The notes beneath the pieces are model-generated. The model did no database searches, was not told where the DNA came from, and worked only from the letters and a program-made list of their open reading frames with translations. From the NCBI RefSeq assembly GCF_026914185.1, contig NC_070561.1:4712001-4776000 (forward strand): DNA of 64,000 nucleotides, read 5' to 3'. The position numbers and the translations under genes are program-made. This DNA comes from Puccinia triticina (Eukaryota > Basidiomycota > Pucciniomycetes > Pucciniales > Pucciniaceae). How positions within the stretch are numbered: the stretch's first letter is position 1; the number at the start of each line of letters is the position of its first letter. Below, piece by piece: positions 22,421 to 32,468 of this stretch.

Positions 22421-22713
22421 CAGCTAACCCAAAAGAGCTTGTGACTTTGGCCGCAAACTCTGAGAGTTTGTGCCGCAGCGGTAAGAGTTTTGCGCAGCTG
22501 CAGAGGCCTGTGTGCGCGGGCCGTGCTCGGGGAATCCCCGGGTGTCCCGCAGGAAGGCGGCCTGCCGCCAATCCACATCCAGCCTGCCACCACCAACCCA
22601 CCACCCACCACCGCCGAATCCATTGACCCACCGCTGCCAAGTCCATCAACGCCGCCACCGCCACCCGCCAACACAACAAGGGGCGGATTACTTTGAGACG
22701 CCCGTGGTGACTC
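22421..22713 (+). repeat. Left 293-bp terminal inverted repeat
   Basis: GC-rich, with CACC/CCACC low-complexity runs and a CGCAGCTGCAGAGGCC core; inverted partner at 25265-25557. The match ends exactly at GTGACTC, after which the two sides differ. Confidence 0.8.
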
Positions 22714-22900
22714 TCTGCTTGTTTACCTTCCTGCCTACTCCCCCAACAAGAACCCAATAGAGAAAGCCTTCAGCGTCTTGAAGGCTAGCTTACGACAATA
22801 CGGAGAGCTTGATGAAGGAGAAACTGACGGGGAGGCCATTGAGGTCTTCACAGCTGATCTTATGAGAGGCCTTTTCAGAGGCTGTGGTTACACCGAATGA
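22708..22900 (+). pseudogene. C-terminal fragment of a DDE_3 (Tc1-type) transposase
   Basis: The frame running out of the left repeat reads LLVYLPAYSPNKNPIEKAFS then VLKASLRQYGELDEG, and ends in the TGA at 22898-22900. The LNPIE-like catalytic Glu is intact (KNPIE). Everything before YLPAYSP is missing. It is a different lineage from the transposase at 2-3 kb. Confidence 0.7.
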
Positions 22901-23323
22901 ACATCTGAATGTCTTTATCCCTTTTTCATCTTTCCGTCATCTTTTGCTGCATTCCTTTCTCCTTTTTCTCCATTGATTCACTCTACTTTATATTTAATTC
23001 ATCTACACAAATTTTGTATAACATCATTCAAACAACTTTGTCTTCATTCATTCCTAACCTCTTTATTTAAATTGCAATTCACTGTCAATTGCAACAATTT
23101 CCAAAGAGTGAGATTACAGTGTGATTACAAAAACTCCAAAGAGTGTGAGGAATAAAATACAAAGTTAAATGATGTGATTTGGAGCAGAAAAAAATACATG
23201 ATTAAAAGAGTGTGATTACAAAATAATTAAATGAGGATTACAAAATAATGAATAGGAAAGGCTGGGGGAGAAGAGGAAGAAAAAAACCACAAAAAAACTA
23301 CAAAAAAATACAAAAAAACTACT

Positions 23324-24995
23324 TATTGTGAGTGTTCATCAAGTGAGTTGCATACTTCTTTGCGGCGGAGACAGTTGAGCGAGCTGGGCCTTTGGGGATT
23401 TCTTTGCTGACAAGCTCGGAGGCCTTGAACTCCTTGAACATAGTCTAATGCGTGATCCCAAGGGTGCTGATCCCATCGGCGACTTGAGGGGATTCTGGAT
23501 TGACGTGGGCTTATTTGAGGAAGTCCTCAATGCTGCTGTCAGGAGGGGTTGTCGGGGGTTCTGGGGTGCTGGAGAGGTTCTGACCGGGGCCGGCATTCAT
23601 CCAAGGTGGCATGGCCATTGAGGTTGCCATATGCATTGGATTGAAAAACATGCCAGGTGGCATTGCGAGGCCAAATGGTGTGGGGTATTGGACCCCTGCA
23701 GCCGCGGGCAGAGGTTGTGGTTGCGCTGGAACTGGAGGTGGTGGTTGCGGTTGGTCCTCCTTGGTCTTGAACTGGAAGCTGTCAGACTTTGGGGGGATCC
23801 TAAGGGTCACTTGGCCAGGGTTTTGCCTCTATCAAAATGATTTGAAACATTGGATCAGCTCAGCCACATGTGTCAAGGGAATGGGGAATGTAGAACTTAC
23901 AATTGCTTTGGCCCACATAGCAATCCACATTTTGGAGTCATTTGGAAGAATTCGTTTGGGTTTTTGGGATTGATGAAGACGCTGGTTTCATGGCTTCCAG
24001 TGAGGTGTTCGGCAGGTTCGTGGATACAGCCAAGCTCTTTGACCAAATCAGTGAGCGACGCAGCTTCCTGTGCACCTGCGGAGGGCCCATCGGCCGGATC
24101 TTCAGCAGCGGAGCTGGGACCTGCGTGCATGAGCCTGAGGTGTTTATAAACAGACTCTTTCTAGGAGTTCACCCAACGTCAGAGAACTACATATCTTTAT
24201 TGGAGGGGGGGAATTGGGATATGCCCTTACCTGAGCTAAGATGGTTGGATCTCTCTGGACCAAGCGACATATGATCTTGCGGGATTCGGGAGTGACCTCG
24301 GCAACCTGGAGGAACTGTGTGAATATTTCAGTGGAATTGAGTTGCTTTTTTTGGGCTGCTGCAAACGTGCGTCCATTGGGGATAATGACATTCCAAACAA
24401 TACTGCCCTTGGATTCACGTTGTCGGGCATATAATCCAAGCCCCTTGTCTTCATCATGTTGGATCAGGTTGATGGCGGCAGCCTTAAACGTTTCAAGGTT
24501 GTAGTCGTGATTGTCCCAGTGGATCAAGAGCTTCCCAGGTTCAGATTTGGCTTTTTGATATTGGGAGCTGACAGGAAGAGCTATGGTTCGTCGCTTGCGG
24601 GTGTTGATAGGAGGTGGGCCAGGTTTGGGGGCAAGTAGCAGGAATTCAATACCAATGGGAACCTTGGGTCGGCCAAAGGTTGATCCTGGCCAATCAAAAG
24701 GAAGCTGACGGTGTTGTTGAGATCAAGCAGCAGTTGGTTGAGACAAACTTAACTGGCTTGATTGGCTTGTGGTCGGTGACACTGGCAGTAAGCCCGAGAG
24801 CAATGGGTCCAGTTGTGATGTTCTTTCCTGGCTTCTGATGAAGGCTTCACAGCGGCGGTTGCGCTCCTCGACCAAATAGGAAGTCCCATCAAAAAGGGTT
24901 GGCACGCGTCAGTCTGCAGGTGGTGTCAGCGGGTTGTGGAACCATTCACTGTATTCAGAAGGTGAAATCAAACGGTTGCGGGAGTGATTATCCAT
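23324..24995 (-). pseudogene. Second gene of the TIR element, unknown function, with stop codons
   Basis: From ATG 24995 the product starts MDNHSRNRLISPSEYSEWFH. It meets a TGA after TPPAD, continues as TLFDGTSYLVEERNRRCEAF, then has a long open exon with LLIHWDNHDYNLETFKAAAI, IVWNVIIPNGRTFAAAQKKQ and ESRKIICRLVQRDPTILAQ. Two more exons follow, one with ELGCIHEPAEHLTGSHETSV and one Pro/Gln/Met-rich (about 23810-23511). The end SELVSKEIPKGPARSTVSAA carries two further stops (at about 23505 and 23440), then TAA at 23324. It is not a transposase by any motif I can see. It may be an accessory protein of the element or a captured rust gene. Confidence 0.55.
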
Positions 24996-25264
24996 TGTCA
25001 AACTAGATTATTCTTGGAAATAATCAATGTCAGTTTAGACCTCATCTGTCCAAGTTGTGGCATTGAAGGTCAAAGCAGATCTTACAGGAATACGCTCTGA
25101 TGGGTGGATGGGATCAATTCGATGGTTCCAATGGCTCCGATGAGCTTCTGTTTAAGGTTCCAATAAGCTGCAGTGGTGATTTGACAACGGTCGGCGTTGG
25201 GTTGGTGGTGGCGGCAGGCAGGTTTTGGGTCGGCAGTTAGCGGTGATTGCAGCGGATTTGCTCT

Positions 25265-25557
25265 GAGTCACCGCGGGCGTCTCAAAGGAATCCGCCCCTT
25301 GTTGTGTTGGCGGGTGGCGGTGGCGGCGTTGATGGACTTGGCAGCGGTGGGTCAATGGATTTGGCGGTGGTGGGTGGTGGGTTGGTGGTGGCAGGCTGGA
25401 TGTGGATTGGCGGCAGGCCGCCTTCCTGCGGGACACCCGAGGATTCCCCGAGCACGGCCCGCGCACACGGGCCTCTGCAGCTGCGCAAAACTCTTGCCGC
25501 TGCGGCAAAAGCTCTCAGAGTTTGCGGCCAAAGTCGCAAGCTCTTTTGGGTTAGCTG
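25265..25557 (-). repeat. Right 293-bp terminal inverted repeat
   Basis: Reverse complement partner of 22421-22713, with only scattered differences. It ends GGGTTAGCTG next to TA. Confidence 0.8.
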
Positions 25558-25560
25558 TAC

Positions 25561-27350
25561 TGGGTTATTTATTGTGTTTTCCGAATAGCTTGGAACAAGA
25601 TGGTTTTTTATTTTTTATTTTATGCATTTATTCCAAGTGGCCAGATTATCTTCTGGCTGAAGTATCCCACCACCCTCATATCCCTTACAGCTTGTGTAAC
25701 GGGTCCGGTTCTTGGTCGGCCCCTCCGTTGGGGCGGAGGGCAGTGTCCGTTTGCATTGGTAATGGGTGGGCTAGGTCAACAATGAGCTCCGGTTCAGAAT
25801 CTGAACTCGGTTTTTACTGAACCCTGCTTCAAGATCATCTTCCAGAGGATGATGGCTTTGAGTTCTGGGCTGCGTCTGACACCTGTCAACTCAAAACTTG
25901 GACTTGATATGAAAAATATGCAATCTTCATGGATCCACAAAAAAAAAAAAAAAGAAAGGTTCCAAGCTTTACGGAAAAGACAATATGTAATCTCACAGGG
26001 TAGCTTGGGCTGTTCACCGATTTCCGCGGCCAGACCAATGACGTCATTGGTCTGGCTCATGCATGATTTCATTTGTCTGGCTCGGTCTGAAAGGGCTCTT
26101 TGTTCGATTGGGCTGTCAGCCTGTGGCTCTGGTGCGTGTCAGAGCCCCTGCGCGCAAGGGTTCACCGTAACCCAGTCCTACAGTTGCGCGCGGCAAATCA
26201 CTGTACAACATGTTGCAATTGTAACCACGAAATACCTCGTCACAGAATGGTGTGGATGAGATCATAAAAAGCTGGTGTCACTCAAGGGGTAATCCAGCTT
26301 TTGGCTGATTTAAATAATCCCAGATAAGCAAAGCTGTAGAGAAGGGACCTATCCCTCACCAAACGTCATTTTCCAGCATTTTCCTTAATCAGTTAAGTGA
26401 TACCCAGTACCTTTCTTTGGGAGGTCTTGTCTCAACTCATGAGTCTATGGTACTTCAGCGGCAGATATTTACATACGAAGCAGTACAAAACTTCTTGCTA
26501 TGGATAAAATAAAGGAATCTAGGCAATCTGCAAGACCCAATTCCTGTACTCAAGGACAATTTCATGTTAGATTGAGCCCAGCAATAGAGCTGAAGATCAG
26601 AGCTCGCAGTCCAAACCCACAATGAAAGATTGGTCAATCATGTAGCGCAGGAACCAGTTGGTTAACGGTTCTTCACAAGGTAATCTTGTCTTTGGGAGTC
26701 ATGCCATTATTGAATCATGAGCCTTCACGTTTGAATAATTACATGGGTCTCTGAATCTCAATATTCAACGTGAAAGACGCTCTACTGCCTTAGGTGCAAG
26801 CAGGGCTTATGACCAAAAGGAACATGTTTGCGTGAGGCTATCTTGGAAATAGGCTTGCAGTTTCTCCGCTTCCAATTCACAACTCCCCACAATATGTAAT
26901 TATTTTCTTACTTAATCCCAGCTGAGCACTGGGATCTTGGCTATCTTTCTGTCCGCTCAGTTTCTCTGCATCTTTTTTTGTATTTTTTCTATCTTTTTTT
27001 GAAGTTGCCCACTCCTTCAAGTTGGGTTGGCCCTTTACCGTTTTTTCCTTTTTGCACCTAGGGTTTTGGTAGGAAGTCAAGGTAACTGACCACTGCCAAC
27101 CAGCGGAGCAAACCCAAAATCCAAAAATTGGAAAGCTTATTGGGCATGATGGAGATGGAATATAGGTATTCTGAGCAGACAGGATCAACAAGAATATGCT
27201 CAAGCTCACATGGTCAGGAGGAATCATGAACTTGGTTGATACTGGGAGCGCTGTGGAGGAATAACATCCTTCACCACCAAAATTGGTGAATGCTCTCACG
27301 CCAACATGTGCCAATAGTTCATAAGCCCCCTCCACGCGGGAGAGATCACA
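25561..27350. other. Non-coding stretch between the TIR element and the Gypsy LTR
   Basis: No supported gene. A 152-codon open frame on the minus strand (27335-26877) has no recognisable motif and a low-complexity KKDRKNTKKD tail. On the plus strand NLVDTGSAV at about 27229 resembles a retropepsin active site but stands alone and is followed at once by a stop. Confidence 0.3.
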
Positions 27351-27577
27351 GTGCTACACATCTCTCCCCGGCTAAAAGCTGCTTGCGCCGCAGTGTGGAC
27401 AGGGGCTTAGTTAAGTTCGGGTTGGCCTGGCTTAGCCAGGCCCCTTAGTTCACCTTGGTTATGATAACTATGGCCCAGCCCAGCCTGGCCCAGGTTTCAG
27501 CCACGTTCCTATACTTTCCCTGATGTTTCATGCTTTCTCTCTATTATGCGCGCAACGTTCTTGTACATACTTTTTAC

Positions 27578-27585
27578 TATAAATA
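27578..27585 (+). promoter_or_regulatory. TATA-like box in the probable Gypsy 5' LTR
   Basis: TATAAATA lies in a C/T-rich context about 890 bp upstream of the Gypsy gag ATG once the nested Copia element is discounted. It is followed by CTTCCTTTGAAAATCATCCT. Position and composition fit an LTR promoter; inferred only. Confidence 0.35.
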
Positions 27586-28125
27586 TGAGGACTTTCTGCC
27601 TCTTCCTTTGAAAATCATCCTATTTCTCATCTACATACTTTCAGCTACAAAGCGTCTTAAGCCCCTTTTCCACTGAGCCCATACACCTGTGCCCCGCCCG
27701 CCACAGTGGTAGCGAGTTGCTATTTTTTTCAGCCTTCCAAACTTTCTTATCATCTTTGCTCTCACCGACAAATACTCCATACTATCTTAGATTACCATCT
27801 TTGATTTCCTATTGAGTTACAAGGAAAAACTGGTTTTTTCCTCCCGTCGATTAGATTAGTCCTCCTGCCTGCTACAATCTACCATCTTTGATAGACTCAT
27901 TTATCCCTAAGTTTTGATCCTTACGGCACTCAAATATCCTACGTATATCTTTGTTTGGTTATTCCAGATTTTTGGTGAGTATTTTTTTTGATACTAAGGT
28001 GAGCTGTTTTCCCGACGATAACCCTCTGGGCGGGTTCAGTGGATTCACGATTGCTCATATTGTTAGCAAGAAAAACGAAGGATCGACGCTGATTGTTGTG
28101 ACTATTTAAAAATCTCTGAAGTTAG

Positions 28126-28907
28126 TGTGAGGATTCCAGTCCAGCGCCCGGGCCAAAAAGGCAAAAGGGGCTTGGCTCTAAACCTAACCCTCTCAGGGAG
28201 ACAGGTCAGTGACCGCTCCTCCTCAGTCTATGCATATGCATATGATCCAGGCGGATGAAGAAGCTTCAAGCTAACTTCTCCGCTCCCTTCCAGCCACGTC
28301 AGCAGACGCAGAGCCACAACAGACCAAGCCACGCAAACTACCGAACAGGTAAGTATTGCGAGCTGGTTCAGCAGATGTGACGGATTGACGGCTGACTATG
28401 TAGCACTATGGCAGCACGATTGATACCGACCATTGTCAAGGCCCAAACGGCTCCAGCCTCAGAGAAAGGATCACCCCGGCTCCGAAAGGAGGTGAGTCTC
28501 CTATCTCTGTAGAGCCCCATAAGATAGTTGCAGGACTGAATCGTTGACGTGTCTGAATACAGACTCCAGCACGATCAGCCGCCTATCCGAGCGCATCGTC
28601 AGACGTTAAGGCATTGTCCGAACGGACTGAACGTAAGCGTAATATCTAACTCTGAGAGTTAAGATAGATACTGATGCATTGCACAGTTATCCAGGACCTT
28701 CCGAGTCTCCGCTTCACTAGCGAAAAACCCAGCTGCATTGAAGCAGTCCCATCCATTCCCTATACATTCTCATCAACCAAGAGTCGGACTTCGACCCGCT
28801 CTTAGGTAACTTTCCTTTCCTTAGAAAGCCTTGTCTGCACCAGTATTGTAGATAGTTGTATAGGGACTAATTGGAAATTCAACTCTTAGTTGTTCCAATT
28901 CTTTTTA
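28126..28907 (+). repeat. 5' LTR of Copia 2 (782 bp)
   Basis: Starts TGTGAGGATTC and ends CCAATTCTTTTTA. Inside are tandem ATGCAT words (TATGCATATGCATATG) and several GTAAG / CAG pairs that resemble introns of a leader transcript. Confidence 0.9.
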
Positions 28908-28968
28908 GATTTACAGTCTCGGTTCTCGAACTCGACAACCTTATTCAAACAGCTAGGAGCGGCTTGTT

Positions 28969-31758
28969 ATGTCCGGCAGATCCACTCGTCAAAACCATGA
29001 AGCTACCACCAATGCTACCTCTAACGGCACTTCATCGGATGACAAGGAATCTAGCAAATGCCCCATCTTGGAAGGCGAGAACTATCCGATCTGGCAGCGC
29101 AAGATTAGGACGTACCTGCGAGTTAAGAAGCTAATTTCCTGCATCGAAGACCCCATGCCTGAAGAACCCTCTGAAGATGAGGAAGACAGATACGCAAGAG
29201 CCTCGCATATCATCGGCAGTCATTTGACCGACACCATCTACAACCACATCATTACCGAGGAGAATGCATTGGACGCCTTCACCATCTGGGCGGAACTCAG
29301 CGAGGAGTACGCCTCATCGTCAATCTTGGCCATATACAGGGTCTGGTGTAAATGGGAGGATGTTCAGTTTAACGATGACATACCCAAGTACATCACTGAT
29401 CTCGAGTCAGTTCTTGCGGAGTTCAGTGCCATGGGCTTCAACATCCCTGCGCAGATTGTCAGTTGCGCCATTATCGCCCGAATCCACAAGAAACACCCGG
29501 CTCTTATGGAAACCTTAGTCAGTAACACGGATTTGCTTTCTCAACCTCGAAAAATCATATCCAAGCTCCGGGACATCGCACACCATGATGCTGTGGCAGC
29601 CACCAAAGCCGCTTGACTCGATTCCACTGGCAACTCGACCGCACTCGCTACTTCTGCAGGCAATAGGCACAAAGGCCAAGGAGGATCAGGTTATCGAAAA
29701 CGGAAGCAACCACCTTGTCTAGGTGGTCACAATCCTCTGGCGACCAATCACACTGAAGAGACCTGCTGGAACTTACATCCGGAGCAGTACAAGAAAATTA
29801 GAACTGCTGGCACCGGCCTTGTGACGACCGTCCAGCAACCAGCTACAGATCCGATTATTCGCCCGTCCTTCGGCTACATAACAGGACCGAAGAACTCCGA
29901 CGGCTCTCCACACATGGTTCTAGACTCTGGTGCCAGTCACCATATGCTCAATTCTCTAGAGCACTTTGGTCAAACCACTCCCGTGTCGATCAGTATCGCT
30001 ACAGGCAACAAAAGTGATCACCAAGAACTCTTAGCGACAGCCAAAGGGGACGCCATCCTGCGATTCACCAATGGTGCCACTCTTGTGCTCAAGGACGCAC
30101 TGTTTGTACCCAACATAACTCGAAACCTTGTGTCTTTTGTTCAGCTCCTCGACAATTCAGAAACCATAATGCCTGCGCAGAGCGGATTTGAAGTTAAAAT
30201 TGACAACCTCAGCGCTATAACGGTTGACACTTCAAATCACATTTTTGAAATCGTCGGAATTTGCGATATGGTCTCCGTCCCGATAGCCAATCTTACGGAA
30301 GCGAAGCAGACCTCGAAGCCAAATGAACTCGTGAAGTGGCATACTCGCCTGGGGCATGCCAGTCGACAGCGGATTCGGACCGCATTAAAGTTTGCTATCC
30401 CAACCGGTGTCACCGCCGCGTGTGATGCTTGCATGAAAGGCAAAGTCACAAGATTGCCGTTCTCCAGTCACTTCAAGCCGGCTACGTTGCCGCTGGAAGT
30501 TGTTCATGCCGACTTGGTTGGCCCGATTTCTCCGGCAACGAACGCGGGAGCAAGATACTTCTTGACATTGGTTGACCAGTTTACCGGATATATCAACACG
30601 ACGATTCTGAAGCAAAAGAGCGAAGCACCGGATGCCATCCTCGAATATCGAACCTTCTTCGAAAAGCAAACAGGTCATGCAATCAGGAAGCTCATCAGCA
30701 AAAAGCCGGAAGCGTTTCGTCAGGAGATGGAAGCAGAATTCAAGATCAAGTATCCCGGGGAAGCGACCTTTCTACTCGGAATGAACATTGAAAAGACAGC
30801 TGACGGAGTTCAAATTAATCAATCTCAATACATCGATCGTAAACTTCAAGAATTTGGCTTTGAAGACCTCCATCCTGCAACCTGCCCGCTTAATCCCAAG
30901 GTATACTTGAAGAAGGCCACACAAGAGGAACGGGATGAATTTCAAGAACTAGGAGTCAACTATCGAGCGTTGGTGGGCTCGCTGAATTATCTTTCCGTTT
31001 TTACGAGACCCGACATCGCCTATGCGGTTAGCGTGCTTTCTCAGTACCTCGAACACCCGGGGATTCTTCATTACCATGCGGCAAAGCAAGTTTTCAGATA
31101 TCTTCTCGGCACTAAGACGTACGGGCTGATCTACAGAAAGAATAAGGATTCAAGGTTACGCGCGTATGTTGACTCGGACTGGGGCAATTGCCCAGATACC
31201 AGAAGATCTACTACCGGATATGTGGTGCTAGCCGGTGAACACCTGCTGTCTTGGAAGTCCTCAAAGCAACCCACTGTATCACTCTCCACAGCTGAGGCCA
31301 AATACAAGGCTCTTTCGGACTTAGGCAGAGAACTAGCGTGGTACCGAAGTCTTCTCAATGAAATCGGTACTCATCCATCGCCAAAAGAGATCGCAGTGCT
31401 TGTAGACAATCGCGGAGCTATTGATCTGGCCAACAGCAAGACTTCTCAGAATAGTTTTCGGACTAAGCATGTGGACATCCGGCTCCATTTCATTCGAGAG
31501 CTCATAGCCGAGAAACTCATAACTCTACGCTATGTCAAATCAAATGCGAACACCGCTGACATACTCACCAAACCAACCGGAAGAGTCACCATTAGAAGAT
31601 CACTGGCACTTATTGGCGTCTATGGACTCTCATCAGATTGTTCAACTCAAACGACTCGAAGCAAGGTGGGCTGTGAGGATTCGAGTCCAGCGCCCGGGCC
31701 AAAAAGGCAAAAGGGGCTTGGCTCTAAACCTAACCCTCTCAGGGAGACAGGTCAGTGA
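28969..31758 (+). pseudogene. Copia 2 Gag-Pol with one stop and an in-frame deletion that removes RT
   Basis: One frame from ATG 28969. Gag: LEGENYPIWQRKIRTYLRVK. A TGA at 29614-29616 interrupts it; the same frame resumes with a Cys/His segment and goes on to protease VLDSGASHHML, integrase WHTRLGHASRQRIR with CDACMKGK, and HADLVGP. Just after HAIRKLIS (about 30700) the frame jumps to EAFRQEMEAEFKIKYPGEAT, which belongs near the end of Copia RT. The second half of the integrase core and the RT active site are therefore gone without a frame break. RNase H is intact (AYVDSDWGNC, STAEAKYKAL, LVDNRGAIDL, NTADILTKP). The frame ends inside the 3' LTR at 31758. Confidence 0.85.
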
Positions 31759-32453
31759 CCGCTCCTCCTCAGTCTATGCATATGCATATGATCCAGGCGG
31801 ATGAAGAAGCTTCAAGCTAACTTCTCCGCTCCCTTCCAGCCACGTCAGCAGACGCAGAGCCACAACAGACCAAGCCACGCAAACTACCGAACAGGTAAGT
31901 ATTGCGAGCTGGTTCAGCAGATGTGACGGATCGACGGCTGACTATGTAGCACTATGGCAGCACGATTGATACCGACCATTGTCAAGGCCCAAACGGCTCC
32001 AGCCTCAGAGAAAGGATCACCCCGGCTCCGAAAGGAGGTGAGTCTCCTATCTCTGTAGAGCCCCATAAGATAGTTGCAGGACTGAATCGTTGACGTGTCT
32101 GAATACAGACTCCAGCACGATCAGCCGCCTATCCGAGCGCATCGTCAGACGTTAAGGCATTGTCCGAACGGACTGAACGTAAGCGTAATATCTAACTCTG
32201 AGAGTTAAGATAGATACTGATGCATTGCACAGTTATCCAGGACCTTCCGAGTCTCCGCTTCACTAGCAAAAAACCCAGCTGCATTGAAGCAGTCCCATCC
32301 ATTCCCTATACATTCTCATCAACCAAGAGTCGGACTTTGACCCGCTCTTAGGTAACTTTCCTTTCCTTAGAAAGCCTTGTCTGCACCAGTATTGTAGCTA
32401 GTTGTATAGGGACTAATTGGAAATTCAACTCTTAGTTGTTCCAATTCTTTTTA
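31672..32453 (+). repeat. 3' LTR of Copia 2 (782 bp)
   Basis: Same ends as the 5' LTR. Single-base differences are seen at GATTCGAG/GATTCCAG, GGATCGAC/GGATTGAC, AGCAAAA/AGCGAAA, CTTTGAC/CTTCGAC and GTAGCTAG/GTAGATAG. Confidence 0.9.
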
Positions 32454-32468
32454 GTTAGATCATCAAAA

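Larger units (their letters stand above)
22421..25557. mobile_element. Tc1/mariner-like element with 293-bp TIRs, two genes, internally deleted
   Basis: Inverted repeats 22421-22713 and 25265-25557 are of equal length and highly similar, starting CAGCTAACCCAAAAGAGCTT. Both are bordered by TA (22419-22420 and 25558-25559), the Tc1/mariner target. Between them lie a plus-strand DDE_3 transposase tail that starts at the inner edge of the left TIR, and a convergent minus-strand pseudogene that ends 424 bp after it. The transposase N-terminal and middle parts are absent, so this looks like a deletion derivative. Confidence 0.65.
28126..32453 (+). mobile_element. Copia-type retrotransposon 2, complete with LTRs, nested in Gypsy
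   Basis: Two 782-bp LTRs with about five differences between them flank an internal region of 2764 bp. The 5-bp target duplication GTTAG is at 28121-28125 and 32454-32458. It sits in the Gypsy leader just ahead of the gag ATG at 32469. Low LTR divergence (under 1%) means recent insertion, yet pol carries a large deletion, so it probably moved in trans. Confidence 0.9.

Noticed and set aside
27229..27256. NLVDTGSAV, resembling a retropepsin active site
   Set aside because: Isolated, followed at once by a stop, and with no Gag or RT sequence near it in the same frame.
26877..27335. 152-codon minus-strand open frame
   Set aside because: No motif, low-complexity tail, and no splice or start context that supports a gene.
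28136..28150. GATTCGAGTCC-like B box at the start of the Copia 2 LTR
   Set aside because: No D-arm, acceptor stem or A box at the right distance, and the motif is mutated in the 5' copy.
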